A stretch of 64,000 nt of DNA, from positions 134,100,737 through 134,164,736 of the forward strand of contig NC_092038.1 of assembly GCF_003086295.3 (NCBI RefSeq), read 5' to 3'. The stretch comes from Arachis hypogaea (lineage: Eukaryota; Streptophyta; Magnoliopsida; Fabales; Fabaceae). The notes under the pieces are model-generated. The model was given only the letters and a program-made list of their open reading frames with translations. It was not told the DNA's origin and did no database searches. A program made the translations under genes and the position numbers. Each line of letters starts with the position of its first letter. Position 1 is the first letter of the stretch. Positions 46,161-58,755 of the stretch are shown here, in pieces.

Positions 46161-46615
46161 GGGGCACAAATCGAATGGTTCGATTTGTGTACCTTTCCAA
46201 TCCCTAATCAAACCGTCCGATTACTGGCATCAAATCGGACCGTCCGATTTTTCATCACAGCCGTCACATCTGCATGAAGCACCATGGATGCCCATAACCG
46301 TGTTACACACCATCTTCTCCCCAATATGTAAAATAAAAAAGTGTAATTTTGTTATAAAATATAAATATTATTGATGTTTTAGTTAGAGATGGGTGTAGTT
46401 AGTGTATTTACAAATTAGTAGATGTGTCATAGAGAAATTTCAACACGTAGGAAGCATGTTGAGTCAATATGTGGGGGCGTACTGTCACGTGTCAAAGTCT
46501 AATTAGTTGGTAAAGCAGCACTTGAATAGTGTACTCAGTGTTCCCCTTATATAAGGCAAAACTCGGTACCATTTCATTGCGAAAAAGAGAGTTGTTTAAG
46601 TGTATTGCTAGTGTA

Positions 46616-47250
46616 ATGGAGGGTACAGTCAATTTGATGGTGTATCACAATGGTAAAATTATATGGAATACTCATAAGGGAGTGAGCTTTGTGTGTAAGA
46701 ATCCACTTTTGTTTGTGGTCCATTTACTATGACGTTCATTGAGCTTCAAAACGGTCTCTATCAAAACATGGAGAACGATATGTTCAGGAGAGTGACCTAT
46801 ATTCTATATCGAGATCCCGTTATAGTTTTTGGTAGTCTAATACAGTTTGATATTATGCTAATCATTGACGAAGCAAGTATACAGAATATGTTTTATATTC
46901 ACCGGCAGACTCAAGTACGACAGCCAAAGATTGAGCTTTATGTTGAGTTTGAAAATGTAGAAGAAGATGGAATTCAACATGATTCAAATATAGAAGATGA
47001 TAGAGTTGAAGTGTACGAAGAAATGAACAATGATAGCGAAGAGGTCTTCGAAACTACTTATGAAGCCGGTGACGAAGACGAGGATGGTGTTGTGAGAGGT
47101 GAGGCAGTAGTGGAGAATGTAGCGGTTCCCCCCGTAGTAAGTCAACCGATGGGCGTTCCACCTTTTATGCATATTTTGGATCTTGACACCATGCATGCAC
47201 CAAAATTTTTCGAATATGTAAATACAGGTAGTGACGAGGGAATAAATTAG
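46616..47250 (+). pseudogene. First exon of a second MULE transposase
   Basis: ATG at 46616 opens MEGTVNLMVYHNGKIIWNTH, the same N-terminal module as the element at 39788. One base too many or too few near 46715 breaks the frame; the next frame continues TFIELQNGLYQNMENDMFRR and ends LDLDTMHAPKFFEYVNTG, the usual exon-1 end. No catalytic region follows: the next 500 bp are simple AT-rich sequence. A TATA-like TTATATAAGG lies at about 46547. It is a separate, 3'-truncated element inserted beside the first. Confidence 0.8.
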
Positions 47251-47777
47251 TTTAAATAAATAAAAATTATTACAAATAAATATTTATAATACTAATTTAC
47301 ATCAATATAAATATTGTTCTAATAATAAATAAAAAATATTTATTTATTTAAATATTATAAATAAAAAAATATTTAATAAAATTTATTTATTAAAATATTT
47401 ATTTTTTCAATATTTAAAAATAAAATATTTTATAAATATTCACATATTTATTATAATATTTATTTATTAAAATATTTAATAAATATTCGCATATTTTTTT
47501 AAAAAATATTTATTTATTTATTAATATTTAAATTATTCATTAAATGTACAAAAAAAACCCATTATAACAAAAAAAATTATATATTCATATTTATATAAAA
47601 TAAAATATAATTATTTTGGACAAATAAAAATATTATTCAAAAATATTAATAAAATAAAAAAAATAAAATAACAATGCTATATTTTCATATGATACTAACA
47701 ATAATAAAAATTAAAAAAATTTAAATACATAAAAAATAAAAATTTATCAACTTACATAAATTGGATGATCCAAATAA
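47251..47777. other. AT-rich spacer
   Basis: Over 80% A+T by eye, with many ATATTTATT repeats; nothing else seen. Confidence 0.5.
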
Positions 47778-47786
47778 TTAATAATA

Positions 47787-48337
47787 GGGTAAAGTACTAA
47801 ATTGGTCCCCTAGGTTTGGGCGTAATTCTGTTTTGGTCCTTAAGGTTTAAAGTGTTCTATTTAAATTAAAAAAAGTTTCATTTAGCATCAATTTAGTCCC
47901 ACAGTGAGGTCAAAATTAAATAATTAACAAAATGTCCTACATAACAACAGTACAAGTACAAAATCGATAATCTGGAGAATAAGTACAAGCTCCAGAGGCA
48001 TAAAATCAACCATTGATACATCAATACATTTATTTATTATTTTTTATAATATAAATAAAATATTTTCTATAAAACTAAAGAAAATGATAAATAAATGTAT
48101 TGATGCATCAATGATTGATTTTGTGCCTCTGGAGCTTGTACTTGTTCTCCAGATTATCGATTTTGTTCTTGAACTGTTGTTATGTAGGACATTTTGTTAA
48201 TTATTTAATTTTGACCTCAGTGTGGGACTAAATTGATGCTAAATGAAACTTTTTTGGATTTAAATAGAACACTTTAAACCTTAAAGACCAAAACAGAATT
48301 ACGCCCAAACATAGGGGACTAATTTAGTACTTTACCC
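47787..48337. mobile_element. Foldback MITE with GGGTAAA termini (copy 2)
   Basis: Two arms of about 250 bp (47787-48035 and 48085-48337) form a near-perfect inverted repeat around a loop of about 50 bp. Ends read GGGTAAAGTACTAAATTGGT on the left and its near complement on the right. The 9-bp duplication TTAATAATA is exact (47778-47786, 48338-48346). No coding capacity. Confidence 0.9.
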
Positions 48338-48755
48338 TTAATAATATATTCTTTGGGTGCAGTACAATTACGTACTATTTTTTATTAATAGAAACTAATA
48401 TTTTTTTTTGTATAATCACTCTTTTAAAAAAAAAATTAGCTACACTAACACTAACACTATTAACCCAACTCTCTTCTTCTTCTTCACTTTAGCTTCTCTC
48501 TCAAACGCACTCTCACTCGGTGACATCAAATTGAAGAAGAAGGAGCTCTATTTAAAAAGTTTTGGTCTATTTCGCATATATGTTATTCCTCGAAAACGCA
48601 CGCTAATCTATACAAAAGCTAGTAAATTTCTAAAGCACCATGCCACCCGCATGTTGACAAGGTGCTGCTACGTAGTTGACGTTCCTATTTCATCACACCC
48701 CGTGTGTTGACAGGATGCTGCTATGTTGCTGACGATCCTGTTTCATCATGTCTCC

Positions 48756-49476
48756 TAGGGGTGTGCATGGCCCGGTCCGGCCCGAAGATCCGACCCGGTC
48801 CGGAACACTTTAGGGGCTAATTTGATGTGATTTCATCGGGTCTAGGGTCGGGTATGGGTTTCAAAAGTAGACCCGGTCATTATTTCGGGTCGGGTCCGGG
48901 CCATAGCTCGGGTCACCCGAAATCGGCCCGGTCATCATACACAATTAATATTTTGTGTTATTAGTGATGGATGATGGCTATTATTATGTGAAATTTAAGT
49001 ATTGTAAACCTTAATATTTTGTGTTATTAGTCATTATATATAAGACTATAAGTTAATGTTTTATGTTTAAAATGCATAAGACTTTAGACTAATGCATAAT
49101 CTTGTGTTATTTGTATTGATTTAAATATTTGGTGTTATTAGGCAATATTAGTATTGATTATGGTTATACTTTGATTTTAGAGAAGAGTTAGTTCTTATTA
49201 TATTTTTCTAAGTGAATTTTACCATGTCAAATAATGGTTGGAGTCTTAGAAATTTGGATATTTTTACATGCTAATTTACAAGAAGGTATCAAGGTAATAT
49301 AATGTTAACGGCCCGGTTTTCACCCGGTTTTTACCCGGTATAATCATGGCCCGAAAGTGTATAGGTTTCATCGGGTCTAGGGTCGGGTCCGAGTCTAACA
49401 AATAGGCCCGATATATATTTCGGGTCGGGTCTGGGTTACATCAAACCCGGTTTCACCCGACCCATGCACACCCCTA
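48756..49476. mobile_element. hAT-type MITE with CCCGGTCCGG boxes
   Basis: Ends TAGGGGTGTGCATGG and CCCATGCACACCCCTA are inverted repeats. The flanks ATGTCTCC (48748-48755) and TTGTCTCC (49477-49484) are an 8-bp duplication with one mismatch. Both subterminal regions are full of CGGGTC/GACCCG boxes. The AT-rich centre codes for nothing. Confidence 0.85.
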
Positions 49477-49484
49477 TTGTCTCC

Positions 49485-51235
49485 TGCATATTGAAAACCT
49501 GCTCCACAAACTAACAAAATATCGAATATCAATATTGAGCGAAAACACAATTTTACTTTCCATATTAAAAATAAAAATTGCACAAAATGTGAAGCATTAT
49601 CAATTATCATCAAGTGGTAACAAGACACTCACTATGATGTTGAATTGCTGATTATTACGTCAGTTTGACTTTATAACTTAATCCTTGACTATAGCACTTG
49701 GCACTGCAGAATAGTGTCTAATCACAAAGCCTCATCCCCTACTTTTGATTAGAACAAAAGATCTGGTCGGTGATGGTTGTTGCAAATCAAATTGGAACAC
49801 AGTGCCTTTAACCCCCCTTTGGTACAATCTGACACTAGTAGGGTTACGTTACAAATTGTGTTATGGACAATTGAGGGTAGCTTTAAACTATGAATAATGA
49901 AAAAATATTAATCAACTTAAATGTACAAAACAGAAATAACTACACAAACCATTTCTACAAAGTTTTAGTTGTATGAATGCATAGTTTTAGTTATGTCTCG
50001 AATAGTTGAATTGTTTCTCATATAAACTTTAATAGATCCTTGGGCTTCTTTATTTTTTGAGAATTGGGCTTAATAGGATATTTATTTAAAGGGCTCCATC
50101 ACCCCCCACACAGTGATCCAAATTTTAAAGGCCTTGATCCAAAAATAAGAGGGAGTTTTATGAAAACCATTAAATCCGACATTAGATATGCTTGAGAAAA
50201 AATAAGAAAAAAAAAAAGATTAATTTAAACCTGTATTTTAAGTGTAAGATCCCTCTAAGAGCACCAACTAGATTCTGGGTCCTTAGTGTTTTGGAAGGAA
50301 ACAGTGAATTGGAAAAGGAAAAGAAACATCATGGTTGGTGGTACCTCTCTTTCGTTTCACTCCAGCTATATTATGCCTACCATCCCACTCCATTGCACGT
50401 TCTCAATCTCATTATAATATTGATCACTTCTTTAATCACTATCTCATAAACCTAACATGTCTTCTTTCTCCACTCGCCAGGCATTTCTTCGCTGTAATTC
50501 TGCCTTCTCTTTCTTAAATCAAAAACTAAGCACTTGTCCTTTCTCAAACTTGATCAAACCCATTCAAGTCTTAGCTTCATTTCTCTAACTCAAAACTCAA
50601 AAGTAACTCACCCTACAAGTTTCCAAAATTAACCAAAATATTGCTATTTTCTTTAGAATTTAGCTAATTTGTATATTAAAAGTATATTTTAACCTGTGTT
50701 TTTAGAGTATAAGACTATAAGTTAACAAAATTCTTTTATTTATTAGTTTTCAAGTGTAATATTGATGGTTTTTATTTACAATCGAAAATTTTATTATCGT
50801 TAAACACAAGAATTAATCTCTTGTTACTTTACAAACATTTTAATAGGGTTTTTTTTGGTATTGGTGACGTAATCTATTTTAACTAAATTAAAGCATCATT
50901 GGTAACAAATAATTTATTTTCATACATAAATTCTAGTTATTTACAAAAGGAAAAAAAAAAGGACCCTAATAAAGGCCTAAATCTGTAAATCAAATAGAGA
51001 GAACTTAATTCAAAATCAAGTAACTGACTGTGCTGTCAATTCCATATTTTGAGTGATTCTCCGTTTCAAGTCCACAAAACGGTCTGAGAAATTAGAGATG
51101 TATTCTAGCCTCCAGGGATCTCACCATTTTTTTTTATTTTAAGAAAAAGAAAGGATTTTCCAGAATAATATATAACTTGATATGAATACCTGGCTTTTAT
51201 CTATTGGTGCTTGCTGAAACAAGTGCTTATGACAG
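49485..51235. other. Intergenic, no gene recognised
   Basis: Only short frames without known motifs. The part close to 51240 is the likely promoter of the DnaJ gene. Confidence 0.4.
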
Positions 51236-51239
51236 CACA

Positions 51240-51450
51240 CACTCTTCTCTCTCTCTCTCTCTCTCTCTGAAAAAATCAAATATTCCGAAAAATCAAAATG
51301 CAAGTCTCAGCAATCAATCAGCATCATCCAAGTACCCAACCTTAATTCTCATCTCATCTCTCTCTTTCTTCAAATAAACACACACTCTCAAGTCCTAACT
51401 CTCTGTCAGTGTTCTCTTTCTCTTTTTCTCTCTCTCTCTCTGGCGGAAGG
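51240..51450 (+). repeat. CT-rich tracts upstream of the DnaJ gene
   Basis: (TC)n runs at about 51242-51270 and 51416-51441, with more CT-rich sequence in between and up to the ATG. Such pyrimidine tracts are common in plant leaders and core promoters. Confidence 0.6.
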
Positions 51451-51789
51451 TGAACGTGAATCCTGCTACTTTTGCGCGTGTGCATTGTCCCTTGTTTCTT
51501 TCAACAGCTGGAACTGCTTATTACTGTAGCACTAACACGCTCCTTTCTTCTTCAACTCACTAACCCTCCACCACCAACAACCACCCCCTTTTGCAACCAC
51601 ACATACCAAACCCAAAAATTGAAACTTTTCATAAACCCCATCACGAAAGTTATAATCTTTTTTCCATATAATTGAACTGAATTGTGAATTCAAAAGAAGA
51701 AACTTCTCACTTTTCAGTTTCCATAAACCCCATTACAAAAGTATTTTTTTTCCCCTTTTTTCACAAAATTGAGGTGAATTGTGAAGAAG

Positions 51790-53602
51790 ATGGGTGCAGG
51801 GGACTACTACAAGGTTCTGAAGGTGAATCGTCACGCCACAGAAGAGGAGCTTAAGAAAGCATACAAGAGGCTTGCAATGAAGTGGCATCCAGATAGGAAC
51901 CACCATCAAGAAGTGAAGAACAAGGAAGAAGCTGAAGCAAAGTTCAAGCAGATATCTGAGGCCTATGATGTCTTGAGTGACCCCAAAAAGCGCCAGATCT
52001 ATGATTTCTATGGCCACTACCCTCTCAATTCCATGAAGGTTAACAAAAAGGAACAAGACTATGATGGTAGGAATAATAATGTGAAGGAGGAGAAAGCAGG
52101 GGTGGTGGTTGAGACCAAACTTGTGTGCACCCTTGAGGAGCTTTACAAAGGTTGTAGAAAGAAGTTGAAGATCTCAAGAAATGTTGTTGATGAACTCGGG
52201 TAAGTAGTAGTTACAATTACTCCTCTTTCTTTAATTAATCCATGCCATGGTTTTACATTGCGGTATGCATTACAAGTGTTGAATTGAGGCTTTAGGTCTG
52301 ATTTTGTGATGGTTTTCTGCTTCTTGATTTGGTTACAAATTTACAAATTTTGGAGATGTTATTTGATTTAGTTAAGCTATATTATTAATGTTGCATGCCT
52401 TTGTCGGCTACATGTTTGGACTATAACTAATTGAAAATCTACTAGTACTGAAACTCATTGTTATCACTTAGTACATATACTTTAGGCTCTTGATTCTTGA
52501 ACTTGAATCTTTTCCTAACTTCAATCAATACCCCTATGATTTTTGTCTTGCTTTGGCCATCATTTTTATTTAACTCATCTGCAGAATTTTGTTTTCTGTA
52601 ATTAATTTGGCTGTGGCTACTACACTGAAATTTTTGGCTGTACATTGAGTAGGCCTAATGTGTAGACACGCAAGATTACATGTGTATCCACATGCCACAG
52701 AAAAAATCAATTTTCTTGTTTCATTTATTTATTTCTTGGCATTTGTGTTGGTCCCTCCTGTGTTTATTTAATTGGTTATTAACAAATAACAATACACAAA
52801 ATGCTAAGACCATTCTTCCATTAACAACTAACTATAAAAAATTACTAAGTTGAATACAGTATTTTTTTTTTATTGGTTGTAGTAATCTTCAACTTAGCCA
52901 TTCCAATCACAATATCTCTTCATTCCTAAGTTTGATTTGAATATACCTTAGTTTTATTTTACCAGCGTCACCCCTAAGTTCCGATTTATAATAATAGTTA
53001 AGAACCACTGTATTATATCAGATATATCAAATTATCTAACGGTTCTTAAATAGAGTTATATCGTTGCGAATGCACAACAATTGACCTAGTAATAAGCGGT
53101 TGAGTGAACTTAAAAAAGTTCCTCTGTTTTTGGTTTTAGCAGCAAGTTGAAGTGTGTGGAAGAAACCTTGAAGATAGACATTAAACCAGGTTGGAAAAAA
53201 GGAACAAAGATAACATTCCCTGGAAAAGGAAACCAAGAACAAGGAGGGTCTCAACCTTCTGATCTAGTCTTTGTAGTGGATGAGAAACCACATGCTGTGT
53301 TCAAGAGAGATGGAAATGACTTGGTGATCACACAGAAGATCTTGCTTGTGGAGGCACTCTCAGGGAAGACACTCAACTTGACAACCTTGGACGGAAGAGA
53401 AATCGCCATTGAAGTGACCGATGTTGTGAAACCGAGGCATGTTATGGTGGTCCCAAATGAAGGGATGCCAATTTCTAAAGAACCAGGGAAGAAAGGATCC
53501 TTGAGAATCAAGTTTGATGTTATGTTCCCTTCAAGGCTTTCCACACATCAGAAGCATGAGCTTAAGAAGATTATGAGAAAGGATTATAAACTGTCATCAT
53601 GA
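51790..53602 (+). CDS. DnaJ / HSP40 co-chaperone, class B-like, without a long G/F region
   Basis: Exons 51790-52199 and 53140-53602 join to 290 residues (289 if the acceptor three bases downstream is used). ATG 51790 begins [20 protein letters not shown]. The J domain (about 1-70) has the HPD motif in KWHPDRN and ends [20 protein letters not shown]. After a short charged linker, where class B proteins usually have a Gly/Phe-rich region, come both C-terminal substrate-binding domains ([17 protein letters not shown]; then [19 protein letters not shown] and [20 protein letters not shown]). The J domain stimulates HSP70 ATP hydrolysis. The donor is CTCGG|GTAAGT; the acceptor TTTTAGCAG is a tandem NAGNAG site that would add or omit one Ser. 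No zinc-finger CxxCxGxG repeats, so not class A. Probably cytosolic. Confidence 0.92.
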
Positions 53603-53606
53603 ACAT

Positions 53607-54760
53607 GATATATATATATATATATATATAAATAAACTAATTCTCTCAATCTTTTATTACTTACACTGTATATATATGTAATGTAATTTCCAGCTCTAGT
53701 CTTGAAGAAATTGTGCATAATACTAATAAACAAGGCATGGTTGGTTGCTGCTACCCAGGTTTTGAATTGATAGCAGAAAATCGTTGGTGTGTGAAAACTT
53801 TTTGTGATTGTAACTTGAGAATTGGTCTATTAAGGTAGTTAATTATAGTTATATTGTAATTTACATAAATAAGTGTAACACCACAAGTTGCCTTGGATTT
53901 TGTTTTATTAATATTATTATAACACGTTGCTACTTGCTATGTGTAAAGTGTGTATGGTTCATCTTATGAGTGGTTTCAGTTAAAGAAGTTATAGGCTTCT
54001 TATTTAGTTTCTCATATTAATTGCTTATTATGAAAATGACTTGTCTCTAGATATTTCTCTAAGGTCCCATGACATGAATTTTTTTTTTTTTTTCATTCTC
54101 CTTTGGCCTTGTATTTTATAATAATTTATTTTGTTTAAGAAAAAAAAAAAAAAAAGAGAGAATTGTGTTGGTTGACCAAATAATATTGATGGTTATAATA
54201 TAATCTTTGATGAGTAGTGTTAGTGTCAAATATCAATAAAGAATCCAATGGATGTGAGGTTACAAATAATAGAGACATGAATCGGTAACCCCTTTTATGT
54301 CGTTTTCCATTTTTAAAATTAGCACCGACACATGACAAATAGGTCTAGAAAAATAATTTTCATTCTGATTTGAATCACATTAAACAATGACACCTCTATT
54401 TTGTTTTTTTAGGTGATCCAACATAACCTTGCTTGTTCTCCCTCCATCTTTGTAGCTCCTGATTTCTAACTCCAACCACTTTATGAATGTCTTTCTTAAT
54501 AAGCATGGTGTTGCCATTACCTGCACATGGATCTTTCATCCTTGAGACACCTGTTTTCAATTACAATAGTGATTTCAAATAAGTTTCATAGGTGCTAGAA
54601 TCAATCAATCATTAATTTTGTGGTAGGCTGATAAAGAAATTGTACTTTTTTTTTTCTTGAAATTTAGTAAAATTTATCATGATCTACCTTTATTTGTCTA
54701 GATACTATTGTTTTTCTTTAAAAAAAAAAAGGTCTTATTTAGTAAAGAAAAATGTAGAAA
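53607..54760. other. 3' flank of the DnaJ gene and intergenic
   Basis: Begins with an (AT)n run at about 53607-53630 in the probable 3' UTR. Nothing else recognised; several poly(A)/poly(T) tracts. Confidence 0.45.
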
Positions 54761-55584
54761 GAGTAAAGTATTGTTTTTGTCCCCAACCTTTGGAATAAGT
54801 TCCAAAGTTGTCCCTAACGTTTCAATCGTCCTATTTAAGTCCCTAACATTTCAAAATTGACTCAATGTTATCCTGCCGTTAGGGATCCCTTAACAGAATT
54901 GACGGAGGGAAAAAATTGAGACGATTTTGAAACGTTAGGGACTTAAATAGGACGAAAACGTTAAGGACAAAAACGATACATAAAAATAAATTTTAATTTT
55001 ATTTTATCTTTCAATAATATTAATTTTTTGCTGTACATAGTATTCAATTATTTTTTAATCACATTACTTTTATTTTAAATAAATTTATTTTTTTATAAAT
55101 TTAAAAAATTTTGATACATTAGAGACAAAAGGTATAATTTATATTTTATTGTATATATATATATTTTTTTTCTGCAAGTTTATATACTAGTCATTCTACA
55201 AACATTTCATGATAACAAAATCTTTAAGAGTAAAATTATAAAAAAATTAATTTATTTAAAATGAAAGTAATATGATTAAGTGTAATTTACTTAGATGTGA
55301 TTAAAAAATAATTGAATACTATATATAGTAAAAAATTGATATTATTGAAGGATAAAATTAAAATTTATTTCTATGTATCATTTTTGTCCCCAACGTTCTA
55401 TTTAAGTCCCTAACGTTTCAAAATCGTCTCAATTTTGTCCCGCCGTCAATTTTGTTAACAGATTCCTAACAGTAGGACAACATTGAGTCAGTTTTGAAAC
55501 GTTAGGGATTTAAATAGGACGATTGAAACGTTAGGGATAACTTTCGGACTTACTCCAAATGTTGGGACAAAAACGATACTTTAT
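54761..55584. mobile_element. Foldback MITE with GAGTAAA termini (copy 3)
   Basis: Left end GAGTAAAGTATTGTTTTTGT, right end (other strand) TATAAAGTATCGTTTTTGTC. Arms of about 330 bp are inverted copies with phrases TCCCTAACGTTTCAATCGTC and GGGACTTAAATAGGACG. A short AT-rich centre near 55100-55240. Target duplication not clear. Confidence 0.8.
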
Positions 55585-55996
55585 AAAAAATATTATTAAA
55601 AGGACAATATATTTGTAATTTAGAGAAAAATATAAAATTAAACTTTATAAATAATATAATCAAACTAGATTTGCATTATAATTATTTAAAATATGAATAA
55701 AAATATAAAAATTCAATGGTCGACTAATTTGATGTTGAGAAAAAAAACTATTATTCTATTGCAAAATATTTAATTATTTTACAATATAATTTTTTTTTTA
55801 TTTAGTAGTTGACTATTTTATCAAAAAAAAATGTATAAAACACGTATATATATTTATATATTCATAGATCATTTTTATTTTTTGTTTTGAGACGTTTATC
55901 AAATAATAAAGTTTTAGGAAAGGCTAGTATTACATTTACAAGAATATCTAACACTACATTTTAGTAATATATATACAAGAACACCATATGTATTTT

Positions 55997-56035
<39 letters not shown>

Positions 56036-58755
56036 CCAAAATATCTTTCAATTCGACAGACTAAAGACTAATTAAGTACGGATCAGAATTTTATTTAAGA
56101 GTTTGTCACTAATCAATAGATTATTATATGTATAAGACAGAATTTAAACTCTCGATATTTATTTAAGCGGACTAGTGAATTAATCACTAAATCAATGTAC
56201 ACAGAAGGAGTACAAGGTTGGATTTCACCAAACATGGGAGGTGAGAATAATTTCACCGAATCTAAAAACTTATAATGGGTTGCTATATAGAATGAAACAA
56301 GAGAGTTATGGTGAAAGAGAAGGAGGGATATACCATAAACTCGTCCACATCAATATTGACAAACCCAACCCCTGTGTATTTTGCAGCAAATTGTTGGACA
56401 TCAACACGGCCCATTAATTTTCAAGGTCCACAAACATCATGTTGCATGCTGTGAAATCAATCGCCATCTACATAATTATGCCAATTAAATCAATAAAAAG
56501 ATTGTATCACCAAAAAAAAAAAAAAATTCAATAAAAAGATTGATATAATAATAAGTAAAACGAAGAAACATTTAACTTCAATTGACAGTGATACAAATTA
56601 ATAAACATTGTTGGTATCTACTAGCATAACAGCTTTAATTTGTCCGTCTCTTTGAATCCATTAAAATATGCATTCCATCTACATATCAATTGTGAAGTGT
56701 GACTATCCTAAGGATGATAATCTATAATGAATATAGAATAAACTAGACCAAATGACAAGGAAAAAAAAAAATGAGACGAGAATTGAAATTGAATAAAAAA
56801 GATAAATTGTAATTGAAAATAAAAATAAGATAGATAGATTAAAGTTGAATAAAAAGAGAATTATTTTATTTTTTATTTAATTTTTTGAAATAATAAAAAA
56901 AGACCCTTAACTTAATTTGTTCATGTCATAAGTTGAGAATTGAATCGAATGAACTCTTTAACTTTCTATCCAATTTTTTAATACAACAAGAGAGGGACAT
57001 ATTCAATTTTACGTGTTCGCATTATAGTTTCATCATGAAATCAAAAAAGAATTTAAAAGTTAATTTCAGTGTTTAAAACAAAAATATTTAAATTAGTTTA
57101 TATGGAATTCAATTCAATTTCATTATTTTTTCTCAAAATCAATTTCAATTCAAATAGGTAGGATTTGAAATTCTATTCCATTAGAATTTCATTTAAAACT
57201 TAAAATGTCTAAAATATCCTTATAATCTAATTACTTCTTCTTAAATTTTCTCGCTCACTTTCACTCAATGCTTCCCACTTTTCAACACATACACTCTCTT
57301 CTCTCACCACCTTTATTTTCTTCCTTTTCTTTTCCTTCAATTCACTTAATATAATATATAGTTAATATAATATATAGTTTTTTTTTTAAATGTCTACTAT
57401 GTAAATCTAAAAAAAGATCCACATATATAGATTTATGTGTTTAACTTAGATTAATGACACCAAAGGTTTGCCAATGTATCTGAACATTTCAAGTAAAATT
57501 GTGCCAATCACGACACTAGTAAAAAAGGGCATAATTTTGTTCCATTTCACTAATATGAATTAGTTACTATAATTTATCGTTAATAACTAGCTTTTTTTTA
57601 CTTGCTATGTCATTAAACCACTCAAAAAATTGATTTTTAATAGTTCATGTTTGTTTTTTGTTGTTGGTTTGTGTTGGAATCAACCATAAAGAATTATTTA
57701 ATTTTTTTAATTAATAATAATAATATTTTTTAAATTTAATATTTTTAGATTAATCTAATTTTTTTTAAAAGAGATGAATAAATTTTAGTTGAAAAAAATT
57801 TTAGTTAGAAAAAACTTTTTTAATTATTTATATAATTTAATAAATAAATATATTTATTATTTAAATATAATGTTATATTAATAAAAGATAAAGTTGTCTA
57901 TTATAAAATTTTAATTCATTTGATAAATATTTTAAACACTGAAATTCAATTCAATTCTATAAAACTAATTCATTTCAAATACTATAATTCAATTAAGTTC
58001 TAATTGGAATTCAATTTTTGATAGAATTCAATTAAATTCTATACCATTAAAATTTCTAAACATCAATATTATAATTCTAATAATTTATAAAATATTTATA
58101 ATCTCTTATTAGATTAGTGCCTAAAAAAAACCCATAAATTCTAAATTGGGTATCATGATAATGGTTATTAATTAATTGCTTCTTTTTTATATATAATGAT
58201 GATAGACCAAAAATGGATACATATCATTTGTGCATTAATGTAGAATTAAAATGACGAAAGGACTAACAATGCAAGATAGAGGGAAAGTTTTATAGACTTG
58301 TAATAGTATGTCAGTATGTCTTTTGAAACGGCATTGGATTCTGCTAGAGAGAAGTGACAAAGCAAACTATAGAATGGAACCTTAAAAGCTAATTTAGGCA
58401 CATCATTATGCGATGAGATTGTGAAAAACTGAAAATAATATAAGTACCTTCCCTGCTATGTGATCCCAAAATAATTCTTGTCCTTAAAAATGTTACCTTA
58501 GTAGTATTGTCAATAATCCATTCATGTATTTTATGGTTTTTTTTCCCAGCTTGTACATTCAAGTATATATCGCATTTCTATACAACAATTAGCTTTCCCG
58601 AGGTACAAATTAAAGCAGTCTATGACTTTTACTTTTATGAGTTTAGCTAACACGAACTTTTTAAAACAAGTAAAAAATTTTAAATATTTTTATTTAATAA
58701 ATATAAAATAAGTATATTAATTTTTTTAAATTTTTTTTATTTAAAAATAAGTAAC
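55585..58755. other. AT-rich intergenic region with decayed repeats
   Basis: No gene recognised. Contains an (AT)n run at about 56000-56032, a SINE relic (listed) and a block of about 57068-58060 whose two sides share GAATTCAATTCAATT-type sequence and may be a MITE. ACACTAGTAAAAAAGGGC near 57515 is a weak CACTA-like start. Confidence 0.35.
56085..56210 (-). mobile_element. SINE relic (family C)
   Basis: AATTTAAACTCTCGATATTT then ATTTAAGCGGACTAGTGAAT: the diverged complement of a tRNA-like SINE head. The copy at 62850-62990 shares both parts and the sequence before them. Confidence 0.45.

Larger units (their letters stand above)
39255..46330. mobile_element. MULE-type composite transposon with mudrA-like and PMD genes
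   Basis: Ends of about 90 bp are imperfect inverted repeats: the left reads TGATGTAACGGCAGGTTATG and later AGTGTGACGG; the right, on the other strand, reads GTGTGTAACACGGTTATGGG and later ATGTGACGGC. Inside both ends lie repeated palindromes of type AAATCGGACnGTCCGATTT. Between them are a mudrA-like transposase on the plus strand and a plant-mobile-domain gene on the minus strand, pointing at each other. This convergent two-gene plan is like that of maize MuDR. Both genes carry stops and frameshifts, so this copy cannot move itself. The target duplication could not be fixed. Confidence 0.8.
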
